From: a virus
DNA length: 43,901 bases
Direction: 5' to 3' (one strand)
IMG/VR virus record: IMGVR_UViG_3300005534_000022
Location: 1-43,901 of that record
Made by a program: the position numbers and the translations under genes
The notes under the pieces: generated by a model
The model's input: the letters and a program-made list of their open reading frames with translations, nothing else
Database searches by the model: none
Told to the model about the DNA's origin: nothing
In this document: piece after piece, positions 32,197 to 40,081 of the stretch
Layout: the number at the start of each line of letters is the position of its first letter
Position numbering within the stretch: position 1 is the stretch's first letter

Positions 32197-33525
32197 TTAG
32201 ACAATCACGGTGGATCGGGGGCCGCCCCATTCTCTGAGCGGCCGGTAGTGCCAGACCAGATATCCTAGAGCGTCCGAAATATGCGTCCGCTTGGGATCGT
32301 TTTTCGCGATATCGTTCAGCGCGTTTCCCGCGGCATCGCGTTTCCAGCAGACGGCTTCAAAATCCTTTTGCAGCTCTCTACAGCGCGGATCGATCTTCAT
32401 CCGCGCTTCCCCGGATTGGCTGCGCAGCGTCGAATTCACTGCGGTGATGCGATCCCGCACGGGAGGGTTAGCCTGCGGAACGTAAAACGCCGCTTTGATC
32501 TCGGGAACGTGCTGCAGAAATTCGCGGACCGTCTGCCAGTCGGTTTTGAGAGAGGACGAATGCCCGCTCGCGCCGGTCGCGTCGCCGAAAACATAAACCG
32601 TCAGCGTCCGGCCTTCCTTCAGCCAGCCGCGTTCCGTGATGCGCTTCAGAAAGGCATCGCAGGCTTCAATCGTCCGCGTATCCGGCAGAACCAATTCATC
32701 GAGAATGCGGATCTCCGAAGTCTGCCGCCCCAGCATCGCCTGGTCGCGTGTCGTGGTGTCGATGACTTGGCCGATCACCGAGCAGGCTGGATCGATATTG
32801 AAATCGAGCGACCAGCACAGCGGGAAGTGCGGATCGTATTCGATCTTCTTTGCCGCGTGAATCCCTGGCGCAAAGCAGTAATAGGCGACGCCGGCGAACA
32901 GGTTTTCAAATGAGGCTTCGTATTCCTGCCGGAAGGTTCGTTCGTCGAGATCTTCCCGCGCCGCTTCGATTTCCGACGGAAGAACGTTTCCGCCGTCGAG
33001 CGTCGTGAACTGATAGGCGCCCCAATCTTCGGCAGCCCGCGCTTTTTGATATAGCCGGAAGAAATGATTCCGGCCCTTCGGAGTCCCGATGAATAAGGCG
33101 CTTCCGAGCCTATCGGAGAGCATTGGCCGGAGGGCTTCGGTCCAGGCTTCCTCCGCGATATCCGCGTATTCGTCGAGCACCAGACCGTTGAGGCCCACGC
33201 CGCGGAGCGAATCGTAATTATCGGCGCCGCGTAATGCGATGCGCGATCCCCAGCGCAAATCGATGGACAAGTCCGATTCGTTCGGCTTGCCCGCCGTCCA
33301 GGGAGCCGCCAGGCGCTTCAGCTTGCGCCAGACGATCTGTTTCGCCTGCCGGTAAGTCGGGGCCACATACCAGGCTTCCCGGTCCGGTCCCCAGGCCATC
33401 CTCAATAGTTCGGGGACGGCGAGAAACGTTTTTCCAAAGCGTCTCCCGGCCACTACCACGCGAAAGCGCCTATTGTCTTGGAAGATTTGCGTCTGTGGAG
33501 GCGTCAGGCTGATCGTCGGTTGCAA
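32197..33525 (-). CDS. terminase large subunit
   Basis: A 442-residue packaging motor ATPase/nuclease. The N-terminal ATPase has Walker A AGRRFGKT (residues 26-33), Walker B LVLDE (D118, E119) and the coupling motif GTPKG near 147. The C-terminal RNase H-like nuclease has aspartates at SLDFNIDP (D241), VFGDATG (D315) and ISDALGYLVW (D418). The small terminase gene overlaps its start by 56 bases. It cuts and pumps phage DNA through the portal. Confidence 0.9.
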   Translation of the reverse strand: MQPTISLTPPQTQIFQDNRRFRVVVAGRRFGKTFLAVPELLRMAWGPDREAWYVAPTYRQAKQIVWRKLKRLAAPWTAGKPNESDLSIDLRWGSRIALRGADNYDSLRGVGLNGLVLDEYADIAEEAWTEALRPMLSDRLGSALFIGTPKGRNHFFRLYQKARAAEDWGAYQFTTLDGGNVLPSEIEAAREDLDERTFRQEYEASFENLFAGVAYYCFAPGIHAAKKIEYDPHFPLCWSLDFNIDPACSVIGQVIDTTTRDQAMLGRQTSEIRILDELVLPDTRTIEACDAFLKRITERGWLKEGRTLTVYVFGDATGASGHSSSLKTDWQTVREFLQHVPEIKAAFYVPQANPPVRDRITAVNSTLRSQSGEARMKIDPRCRELQKDFEAVCWKRDAAGNALNDIAKNDPKRTHISDALGYLVWHYRPLREWGGPRSTVIV

Positions 33526-34108
33526 GCTGCACGATGAAGGGCGGTATTTCGGCGGAGGATTTTTCCGCTTGATTCGCGAACGGTCCGGTTGCGGCCTGTA
33601 TGCCGGTTTCGCGGAGCTCCGCGTTGAGCCGGGCTTCCCCGGCCAGATTGATCCCTTTGACGTCGGTCACAACCACTTTGGCCGGCGCCGTAATTCTACC
33701 CTTCTCATCCCGCACGGCTTCGATGGTTTCTTCGCGCCGCATCGTAACGGCGGGAGCTGCGCTCGCCTGTTTCAGTTGCGTCCGCATTTCGCGAAACCGC
33801 TCTTCCACCACGTCCTGAAATTCGAGTTGGAACTTCGCGCGTCTTTTCGCGAGCCGTTTCAGCTCCGCTTCAAACTTGGCCTGCTCTACCTGTTCGCAGT
33901 GCTGATCGTAGGCTTCGGCTCTCCGTACCCAGGCGTGATCGCTCGACCATTGCCACCAGTAGCGCGGGGCGCGTTGGGCATCGTCCGTGATTCCGGCGCG
34001 CTGCCGCCAGACCTTATCGATCGATCTTCCCGGCCCGTAGTCGCGGTAGGCGCGGAAGGCGTGATAGGCCGGTTTCGATTCTGCGGGATCGCGGTCGAAG
34101 AGTGCCAC
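33470..34108 (-). CDS. terminase small subunit
   Basis: A DNA-recognition subunit of the packaging machine. I start it at GTG 34108, 14 bases after the stop of the methyltransferase; the longer in-frame reading upstream is out of frame with the conserved part of that enzyme. Residues about 50-70 (RYWWQWSSDHAWVRRAEAYD) resemble the WSxxxxWVxRAxAYD block of small terminases; long helices (AELKRLAKRRAKFQLEF) follow. No ribosome binding site is visible, so translation may be coupled to the upstream stop codon. Its 3' end overlaps the large subunit. Confidence 0.7.
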   Translation of the reverse strand: MALFDRDPAESKPAYHAFRAYRDYGPGRSIDKVWRQRAGITDDAQRAPRYWWQWSSDHAWVRRAEAYDQHCEQVEQAKFEAELKRLAKRRAKFQLEFQDVVEERFREMRTQLKQASAAPAVTMRREETIEAVRDEKGRITAPAKVVVTDVKGINLAGEARLNAELRETGIQAATGPFANQAEKSSAEIPPFIVQLATDDQPDASTDANLPRQ

Positions 34109-34121
34109 ACGGTTGTTTTTT

Positions 34122-35528
34122 TTAGCGGGTCCGCTTGTGCTGCTTGCGCGGGGCGTTAGTTGCTTTGGCGGGCGTTGCTTTGGCGCGGGGCACCTTGGCG
34201 GCCTCGGGGTTGGCGAGCTTGGGTTCGATGCCGAGCTTGGACATGCGCTCCAGGATGACGGCGCAATATTTGGGCTCAATCTCCAGGCCATAGCAACGCA
34301 CGCCGGTTTGTTCGGCGGCGACAAATTGCGGCCCGGAACCGGCGAACGGCTCGTAACACGTCTCACCGCGCTTCAGGTGTTTACGAATAGGAACTGTAAA
34401 CAACTCGACCGGCTTAGGAGTCGAGTGATTAAATTCACGCCGGTCTGCCTGCGATACGGACTTCAATTCCCAGACGGTCGTTTGATTCCGCTCTCCGTCA
34501 CCGTGCCCATAATCCGGTGGCTGAGAACCCTTGACCCAGCCCATGAAACACGGCTCATGCTTCCAGTGATACTGGCCGCGCCCGAGCAGAAGAACCGGCT
34601 TAACCCAAATGATTTGACGATGGAGGATAACTTGCGCGGCGGCGGCGGCGGCGGCGGCGGCGAAGAATCCTTGAGTGAGATGGGCGTGCCAGAGATACCA
34701 TGCCGCATTTTTAGAAAGAGCGTGCGAAACGGAAATACGGAAAACGGACTCTAAAAACTGCTGTAACGCTTCATCTTTAAATCCGTCATTGGCGACACGC
34801 GGCTTGGCGACACGCGGCTTGGCGACACCCGGATTCGGTCTTTCAGAATTGTCATAATCCACGCCATATGGCGGATCGGTGTTCATTAGCCCGGCGCGCT
34901 CGCCTTGCATCAGCGCTTGGACATCCGCCTCGTTCGTCGAATCGCCGCACATCAGCCGGTGCTTGCCGATCTGCCAGATCTGCCCGCGTTCGGTATGCCA
35001 CTTCTCGCGCAACTCTTCGGCACGGTCAATCGGCGGCGGCTCGTCTTCCGCCACTGACCCCTCGGGCGTAAGCAGCGCATCCCCGGCCCGCTTCAGAACT
35101 TCATCGAACGCTTCCTGGTCATACCCGGCGCCTTCCAACCCGCCCGCTTCCGACTGGACCGATTGCAGCATCTCCGCGAGCATCTGATCGTCATAGCCGG
35201 GTGATAAATCGTTCGTCCGGTTGTCGGCCGCCATAATTCGCAGTTCGGCGGCTTCGTCCTGCGCCTCGATGAAATACACCGGGATTTCCGTGAAGCCGGC
35301 GGCTTTGGCGCGCTCCCAGGAGCCGTGCCCGGCCAGGATGTAGCCGGAACGGGAAGAGGCGACTACGGGCTTGTAAAAGCCATTGGCCGCGATGGATTTG
35401 TCGATAGCTTCGTCCGCGTGCTTCCTTGCGTTCCGCGGATGCGGCTTCAGATCGTCAATCGGGACCAGCCGGCACTCGTGGCGTAGGATCGGGGACGATT
35501 TAGCGGCCTTGTTTTTTCGGGCGGGCAA
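34122..35528 (-). CDS. ParB-like domain fused to amino-DNA methyltransferase
   Basis: A 468-residue fusion. It starts with TTG and has an AAGGA site five bases upstream. Residues 20-110 form a ParB/Srx-type domain (LKPHPRNARKH and GHGSWERAKAAG). The methyltransferase part contains DPPY at residues 218-221 and EPFAGSG at 393-399, the order of beta-class N6-adenine/N4-cytosine enzymes. It probably protects phage DNA from restriction. Two low-complexity features are notable: a triplet-repeat alanine run (residues 290-298) and a tandem repeat encoding VAKPRVAKPR. It has an 8-A run after its stop. Confidence 0.8.
   Translation of the reverse strand: MPARKNKAAKSSPILRHECRLVPIDDLKPHPRNARKHADEAIDKSIAANGFYKPVVASSRSGYILAGHGSWERAKAAGFTEIPVYFIEAQDEAAELRIMAADNRTNDLSPGYDDQMLAEMLQSVQSEAGGLEGAGYDQEAFDEVLKRAGDALLTPEGSVAEDEPPPIDRAEELREKWHTERGQIWQIGKHRLMCGDSTNEADVQALMQGERAGLMNTDPPYGVDYDNSERPNPGVAKPRVAKPRVANDGFKDEALQQFLESVFRISVSHALSKNAAWYLWHAHLTQGFFAAAAAAAAAQVILHRQIIWVKPVLLLGRGQYHWKHEPCFMGWVKGSQPPDYGHGDGERNQTTVWELKSVSQADRREFNHSTPKPVELFTVPIRKHLKRGETCYEPFAGSGPQFVAAEQTGVRCYGLEIEPKYCAVILERMSKLGIEPKLANPEAAKVPRAKATPAKATNAPRKQHKRTR
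34634..34662 (-). repeat. GCG triplet microsatellite (poly-Ala)
   Basis: About nine consecutive GCC/GCG codons encode FFAAAAAAAAAQ within the ParB-methyltransferase. Such trinucleotide runs are prone to slippage that changes alanine number without breaking the frame. Confidence 0.7.
34791..34835 (-). repeat. 15-bp tandem repeat in the ParB-methyltransferase gene
   Basis: The unit GGCGACACGCGGCTT at 34791-34805 and 34806-34820 is identical; a third partial copy begins at 34821. It encodes the VAKPR repeat just after the DPPY motif, and may be a length-variable hinge. Confidence 0.8.
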
Positions 35529-35589
35529 ACAGATCCTTCAGCAGACACTTCAGAACGTGGCGGAGCACCAGCAGGGAATTACGCACGGA

Positions 35590-36210
35590 TCAAAAAGTCC
35601 GTCTCACCGGAGTGGTTTTCGCCAGACGTTGCACCGGCCCGCGAAAATACTCTTCCGCCGGATAGAGCGCGTAGGGTTTCAATGTCCGCGCGGCATGTCC
35701 GACCCGCTGCTCGACCCGGTAGACCTCGTGGAAAAACGTTCCGCGCACATAGCCGCCCGGAAGACGCGGGATGCACTGATGGAAATCCTGACCCGAGAGA
35801 AAGTAATGCTCGAAAATGCGAAGCTGAGCCGCCGTCAGAATCCGTCTTGCGAGCAACACGAAGTCCGCGCAGAACTCGATGTCTTTCCGCGACCAGATCC
35901 CAGGATGTCCGGTGCGCAGCGCGTTGCGCGAGGCGCTGAGAAACGGCCCCGCTTGAATCTCGTGATAGCGCGACAGCAAGCGGACGAAAATGCGCCGCGT
36001 GACGCAACCGCAGGGATACCCCTCGCGGTAAACATGCGATTGTCCGGTCCCGTAGCAGCGCTGGCAGCGGTCCGCCGCGAGTAAACAGGTGAACTGGCGC
36101 GACCATTTGGAGGGATCGCGCCTCGGCGGTTCGATGCGAACACGGAACTTCACGGGCTCCGTATCCTCCACAGGGTCGTTCCAGGGGCGTGCTAGTGCGG
36201 CGCAGCTCAA
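35590..36210 (-). CDS. zinc-binding transcription regulator-like protein, 206 aa
   Basis: Residues 49-69 hold a DnaJ-type CQRCYGTGQ and a second CGC pair, fitting a small zinc finger. The C-terminal third is a helix-turn-helix-like run, EHYFLSGQDF then GTFFHEVYRVEQRVG, comparable with sigma region 4 or late-gene activators. TTG at 36210 is the called start; a GTG at 36153 behind a GGAG motif is an alternative. It sits between the methyltransferase and NusG-like genes, matching a regulator of the late switch. Family not certain. Confidence 0.6.
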   Translation of the reverse strand: MSCAALARPWNDPVEDTEPVKFRVRIEPPRRDPSKWSRQFTCLLAADRCQRCYGTGQSHVYREGYPCGCVTRRIFVRLLSRYHEIQAGPFLSASRNALRTGHPGIWSRKDIEFCADFVLLARRILTAAQLRIFEHYFLSGQDFHQCIPRLPGGYVRGTFFHEVYRVEQRVGHAARTLKPYALYPAEEYFRGPVQRLAKTTPVRRTF

Positions 36211-36223
36211 TCAAAAGCGCTCT

Positions 36224-36448
36224 TTAGGGGATGCGGACGATACGGAGGCTCGCGATCCGTTCGTCGAGGGCCTTATTGTGTTCCTGGTACACGTCGTCGC
36301 GGACGTAGGTGGCGTCGATCTTGTCGAGCAGCTTAGCGGTGAGGCTCAGCAATTCCGCGCGCAGCGTGAGCTTGATCCACAAATTGACCGCCGTTCCCGC
36401 GCAGGAGACGAGGGAAACGGCGATGAGAGCGAGCGTGTGTGAATCCAT
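36224..36448 (-). CDS. small membrane protein with coiled coil, 74 aa
   Basis: One hydrophobic span (ALIAVSLVSCAGTAVNLWI, about residues 7-25) followed by a helical charged region (AKLLDKIDATYVRDD). The layout is the same as the 69-residue gene at 558-767. An overlapping longer reading (36333-36527) in another frame starts with MWETEWAWLF; I regard it as less likely. Function unknown. Confidence 0.55.
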   Translation of the reverse strand: MDSHTLALIAVSLVSCAGTAVNLWIKLTLRAELLSLTAKLLDKIDATYVRDDVYQEHNKALDERIASLRIVRIP

Positions 36449-36584
36449 GTGGCGAGTGATAATTCAAAGCGGCTTCACGGACGTCGTCGTCCGCCTCGAA
36501 CAGCCAGGCCCATTCGGTTTCCCACATGTGAGTTTCAGCGGAAGAGGTTTCACAGCAATCACGGAAGTCACAGCGGGGCGAGCA
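36449..36584. other. 136-bp gap, nothing certain
   Basis: The gap between the small membrane gene and the NusG-like gene has no good reading frame on the minus strand with a ribosome binding site. A leftward MWETEWAWLF reading and a rightward WRVIIQSGF reading both cross it. I can support neither as a gene. Confidence 0.4.
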
Positions 36585-37115
36585 TCAGACCAGATCGGCA
36601 ACAGTGCACTCGACGGAAATCGCTTGCTTGAACATTTCGACGAGCACGATGAGCTTGCCCTTGCCGCCCTCTTTTTCCCGTATAAACACGCCGGACACGC
36701 CGCGCAGGGGGCCGCATTTGATCTCGACTTTCGCGCCGGGTTCAAACGACCGGCACGGTGAGGCGTTGGTCATCCGCGATAGCTCCCGGATCTGTTGCAC
36801 TTCCGCGTGGGAAAGCAGGGAAGGACGCCCGGCACAACGGAGGACGTCGTAGATGCCGGGCGCGTGAAGGAGGGACAGACCATGGCGGACGAGAAGGTAA
36901 CCGGGAAACAAAGGCGATTCGACGGACTCGGGCGCGCGATGCGAAAGCTGGCGTTTCCGCCGGTAGACCGGCAGGTAGTTTTCGATGCCGCGCTGTGCGA
37001 GATAGCCCGCGATCCAGATTTCACGGCCGCAATGGACGCGCAGCACGTTCCACGGATCGGGGCGGGGAAGCGGTTTCCAGGGGTTTTCGGGGCCGTTCGG
37101 GCAAGGCTCACGCAC
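36585..37115 (-). CDS. NusG-family transcription antiterminator
   Basis: A 176-residue protein with both NusG domains. The NGN domain runs from about residue 22 and includes VESPLFPGYLLVR (residues 66-77, the PLFPGYLFVR motif). The KOW domain is at about 126-172 (GAKVEIKCGPLRGVSGVF). Such proteins bind RNA polymerase and ribosome or ops-like DNA, promoting read-through of long operons; phages rarely carry one. The GTG start lacks a clear ribosome binding site. It sits in the regulatory block with two sigma-like factors, and could act on the ~30-kb leftward late transcript. Confidence 0.85.
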   Translation of the reverse strand: MREPCPNGPENPWKPLPRPDPWNVLRVHCGREIWIAGYLAQRGIENYLPVYRRKRQLSHRAPESVESPLFPGYLLVRHGLSLLHAPGIYDVLRCAGRPSLLSHAEVQQIRELSRMTNASPCRSFEPGAKVEIKCGPLRGVSGVFIREKEGGKGKLIVLVEMFKQAISVECTVADLV

Positions 37116-37144
37116 AAGAAGTAGGGAATTCCGCTTCCGGCTGC

Positions 37145-37190
37145 CACTTATCCGGGCACTTATGCGGGCACGCGCACGCAGGTGTACACC
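37145..37190. promoter_or_regulatory. tandem 12-bp repeat and palindrome in the gap before the NusG-like gene
   Basis: The 12-base unit CACTTATCCGGG recurs as CACTTATGCGGG (37145-37168), followed by the perfect 10-bp palindrome GGTGTACACC at 37181-37190. This 140-bp gap has no gene. A leftward -10-like TATAGG lies nearby. These elements could be an operator/promoter set for the NusG-like gene. Confidence 0.4.
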
Positions 37191-37254
37191 CTATAAGTAC
37201 AAGCAAGCGGCAAAAAATAAACGGGCTAAGTAAAAATAAATGCGCCGGAAGGTT

Positions 37255-38340
37255 TTAGGCCGCCATCCTTTCGTTCAAAGGTTGTCCTGCAAGAGCCGCG
37301 CTAAGGCTTCGGTATGCAAGCGCCGCCACGATTGGAATGACGCCGTTTCCAAGGGCTCGGAGTCTGTCCACCCGAGAGGAAGCCCCATGAGAAGTTCCAC
37401 GAAGCGCGGGTTCAAGCGAGGCGTCCCGTCCGAGAAGTTCGCGCCAGGCGTCGAGATCGCCGGGGCCGGGGGGAAAGATTGGCAGGCTGGCCATTCCCGC
37501 GCCGTTGCCGCTAAGTCTTCGCCGCCCGATCCGCGGTTCTTCCGGCTCGCTCTCGCTTCCAGGCCGCCTGTTGGAACTTTGGGCGTAGGCCAGAACCGCG
37601 CCTGCCGATCGAGTCCCGGTTCGTCCTTGCGTTCCCCGCCGCGGGACCGGAAGGAGTCCGAAGCCGGCGTCTGCCAACTCATGACCTGCTTGGCAAACTC
37701 CCCGCCGCCGCCCGCCGTCTTGCCGCGCTTGTCGGTGTTCTGAAAACCGTGCGGTGTTTTCCGGTTCCGCGCCGCTCCCGTCAGCGAATCCGTCGCCCCC
37801 GGATGATTGCCGCAACTCTCCGCGTCTTCGGTCCGCGCGCTCGGCCAGGCAGAACAGCCGCTGCCGTTTGTGCGGGGCCCCGACTTCTGACGCTGTAAAG
37901 AGTCCCGCCGCGCAGCGGTAACCCATGCGTCGAAGCTCTTGCGCGACTTCAAGGAATCCGAGTCTAAGATGGCCGGCGACGTTTTCAAGGAAGACCTGCC
38001 CGGGTTGCATTTCGCGGACGATGCGCGCGACTTCGGGCCAGAGATGCCGCGGATCTTTTTCGGCGAGCCGCTTACCGGCGCACGAGAACGGCTGGCAGGG
38101 ATAACCGGCAGTGAGGATATCCACCCGGCCGCGCCACGGTTTGCCGCTGAAGCTGCGAAGATCGCTCCAAACCGGCGCAGCGTCGAGCGTTCCGTCTTCA
38201 AAACGCGCAACCAGCTTTTCGGCAGAAGTGATTTCCCTTTCCACGTACAGGATCGTGCGAGCTTCCGGGATTGCGAGCCGCAATCCGAGATCGATCCCGC
38301 CGATTCCGGCGCATAGGGAGACGATGGAATATAGAGCCAC
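37255..38340 (-). CDS. C5-cytosine DNA methyltransferase
   Basis: A 361-residue enzyme with the C5-MTase motifs in order: motif I SLCAGIGGIDLG (residues 8-19), catalytic motif IV GYPCQPFS (C82), motif VI ENV (119-121), motif VIII APHKRQRLF and motif IX/X LRALGNGVIP (327-336). It methylates cytosine in a target read by the variable region between VIII and IX. It ends in RMAA. The same bases carry a second, long open frame with different conserved motifs (see findings). No restriction enzyme is nearby, so it is an orphan enzyme for DNA protection or regulation. Confidence 0.9.
   Translation of the reverse strand: MALYSIVSLCAGIGGIDLGLRLAIPEARTILYVEREITSAEKLVARFEDGTLDAAPVWSDLRSFSGKPWRGRVDILTAGYPCQPFSCAGKRLAEKDPRHLWPEVARIVREMQPGQVFLENVAGHLRLGFLEVAQELRRMGYRCAAGLFTASEVGAPHKRQRLFCLAERADRRRGELRQSSGGDGFADGSGAEPENTARFSEHRQARQDGGRRRGVCQAGHELADAGFGLLPVPRRGTQGRTGTRSAGAVLAYAQSSNRRPGSESEPEEPRIGRRRLSGNGAGMASLPIFPPGPGDLDAWRELLGRDASLEPALRGTSHGASSRVDRLRALGNGVIPIVAALAYRSLSAALAGQPLNERMAA
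37275..37682 (-). other. alternative +1 reading frame over the methyltransferase target-recognition region
   Basis: From an ATG at 37682 this frame reads SWQTPASDSFRSR, RQARFWPTPKVP, LNPRFVELLMGLPLGWTD and SEPLETASFQSW to a stop at 37275 (135 residues). The blocks correspond to WPTP and LNPxFVEWLMGxPxGWTD motifs of phage methyltransferase-related proteins, in the frame that the C5 enzyme reads as LADAG, VLAYAQ and RVDRLRALGNG. I cannot show that it is translated; the ATG lacks a good ribosome binding site. Confidence 0.3.
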
Positions 38341-38369
38341 ACGTTACCTTTTCCCGATTTCAAGAAGCA

Positions 38370-38456
38370 TCAGGAGTACACATCCAGCGTCAGGGTATAG
38401 AGCAAAGCCCAGAGCACGGCGGCCAGGGCCACGGCGTAATACAGCCAAAACTTCAA
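38370..38456 (-). CDS. 28-residue single-span membrane miniprotein
   Basis: Reads M-KFWLYYAVALAAVLWALL then YTLTLDVYS and stops at 38370. Start is TTG at 38456, overlapping the TGA of the preceding gene by one codon (TTGA) with GGGGGAAGG just upstream. A hydrophobic span of about 16-18 residues predicts one transmembrane helix. Such mini-proteins are often overlooked because they are shorter than normal cut-offs. Function unknown. Confidence 0.4.
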   Translation of the reverse strand: MKFWLYYAVALAAVLWALLYTLTLDVYS

Positions 38457-38680
38457 CGCCTTCCCCCGGCCCGCCAGCGCCTGAGGACCGCGCAATCGTA
38501 TAGCTCATCGAGGCGTTTCAACGTGGCTTCTAATTCCGCCAGTTCCGCTTCGATCACGGCGCGATCGAGCAGCGAGGCGTTGGGGAGCTGCTCTCTCATC
38601 CAGCGTTCGGCTGAGCACACATCCTGGATCAGCATGGCCCGCATATAAGCCGGGGCCTCCAGTGCTTCAAGGTCTGACAT
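38453..38680 (-). CDS. hypothetical protein, 75 aa
   Basis: A 75-residue acidic helical protein (SDLEALEAPAYMRAMLIQDV, ASLLDRAVIEAELAELEATLKRLDEL) that should form a coiled coil, ending in a basic GGRR tail. It overlaps its upstream neighbour by 14 bases and is coupled to the 28-residue gene downstream. No family recognised. Confidence 0.55.
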   Translation of the reverse strand: MSDLEALEAPAYMRAMLIQDVCSAERWMREQLPNASLLDRAVIEAELAELEATLKRLDELYDCAVLRRWRAGGRR

Positions 38681-38888
38681 GTGAATCCCGCATCTGGCAG
38701 TGGTCCATCAGGCACTTTGTCGAGTTGGAGGGCGCGCAGATCGTTCCGCAGTCGCACGCTTCGGGTCGAGCGATCCGAAAGGCGGTCATGACCAGGAAGG
38801 CGGCGACAAAGGAGCCAGCCAGCGCAATCATGGCCGCGAGGAGAAGCCGGGGCTTCGCGCGGCGTTCGATGAAAAGTCTCGCGCTCAC
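38667..38888 (-). CDS. small membrane protein with cysteine cluster, 73 aa
   Basis: A basic start (RLFIERRAKPR) is followed by a hydrophobic span (LLLAAMIALAGSFVAAFLV, about residues 15-33), then a Cys-rich tail (CDCGTICAPSNSTKCLMDHC) that could bind metal or form disulphides. GTG at 38888 overlaps the stop of the methyltransferase (GTGA). Coupled to its neighbours. Function unknown. Confidence 0.55.
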   Translation of the reverse strand: MSARLFIERRAKPRLLLAAMIALAGSFVAAFLVMTAFRIARPEACDCGTICAPSNSTKCLMDHCQMRDSHVRP

Positions 38889-40081
38889 GCCGCCTTCGCT
38901 TTCTGCCGCGCGGGACGCAGCCGGGCGCGGGCCAGCTTCACGTATTCCGGGTTTAGTTCGATGCCGGTCACTTCATCCCAGCCGGCGTTTATCGCGCCGA
39001 TCATTTCGCTGCCGCTGCCACAGAAGGGAACGAGGAGACGGCGCGGGGTGTCGCGCAGAGGCGGCAGAATCAGCTTCGCCAGATACTCGGTGAGCTTGAG
39101 CGGCTTTACTGTGGGGTGGTGATTGCCTGCGCCGCGCTCTTTCCGCGAGGCTTTGGCGCAGTAGAAGAAGCGGGATGCGCCGCCGGAATCTCCAAAATTG
39201 AAACACGATGCGGGCATCGTCATTCCACCTTTGTTGTAAACAACGTTTTTCCCGTTCCCGCACGCCGTCGGATTTTTATTTCCAGGCCCCTTCAAGTCTC
39301 CGGTCTGCTCATCGAGTAACCGCGCCGCTTCCTCGCTGAGCAGAAGATTCGCGGGCCAGCGGCCCAGGGCTTTCGTGAATCGTCCTGGAATACGATCCAT
39401 GCGTCCGTATGTATTCGCCTTGCCTCCTTCGCCGGGTGGGTTCATGCGATGATCCGTTCCAATCCGCCCCGCCGCGATGTTCAACCCAGCCACGCCATGC
39501 TTCAGCGCGTTGCCTGCGTAGGTTCCGTCCAGCGGCTTCATCGCGAGAATGACTGGCTCCCAGGCGGGCTTTAGAGCCGTGCCATAGCCGTCCCAGGTGC
39601 GCGCGGCATCGGTGACGGGGGCGGTTAATGCGCCTGCATCGCCGCTCCCTAACCTGCTGTGAAGTTGTTCTGGATTAAAGTCCGATTTGAATTCGTATTT
39701 ATATCTCTCGCCTGGCTTGCGTCCTACAGGCTCTCGCTTCACCCCTGCCTGCCGGTCCAGCGCTTTTCCGATATCCAAACTTTTCGGGAAGCCCTGCCCA
39801 TGTAAGAACATCAAGCAATCCCTGATCTCAAACCCCGCGTCTTCAATCGCGCACATGAGCCGGTGATGCGTCCGCGTTCCGCCGAAAGCCAGCAGCATCG
39901 CGCCGGGCTTCAGCACACGGAAAACATCGCGCCACGTGTCCGCCGATGGGACGCCATGATCCCAGGTCTTGCCCATGAACTTCAGGCCATACGGCGGATC
40001 GCACAGTACCGCATCGAAGGATTCCGCTTCCAGCTTGGCGGCCACTTTGCGAACGTCTCCGCACACAATCCGCGCGCTCAT
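38885..40081 (-). CDS. amino-DNA methyltransferase (N6/N4), 398 aa
   Basis: Contains DPPY at residues 28-31 near the N-terminus and VPFCGSGSEMIG at about 351-361 near the C-terminus, the circularly ordered beta-class layout of N6-adenine and N4-cytosine methyltransferases. The large middle (about residues 110-330) would hold the target-recognition region. Its C-terminus, KAKAA, overlaps the next gene start as GCGTGA. No cognate nuclease is near, so it is an orphan enzyme, probably anti-restriction. Confidence 0.8.
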   Translation of the reverse strand: MSARIVCGDVRKVAAKLEAESFDAVLCDPPYGLKFMGKTWDHGVPSADTWRDVFRVLKPGAMLLAFGGTRTHHRLMCAIEDAGFEIRDCLMFLHGQGFPKSLDIGKALDRQAGVKREPVGRKPGERYKYEFKSDFNPEQLHSRLGSGDAGALTAPVTDAARTWDGYGTALKPAWEPVILAMKPLDGTYAGNALKHGVAGLNIAAGRIGTDHRMNPPGEGGKANTYGRMDRIPGRFTKALGRWPANLLLSEEAARLLDEQTGDLKGPGNKNPTACGNGKNVVYNKGGMTMPASCFNFGDSGGASRFFYCAKASRKERGAGNHHPTVKPLKLTEYLAKLILPPLRDTPRRLLVPFCGSGSEMIGAINAGWDEVTGIELNPEYVKLARARLRPARQKAKAA

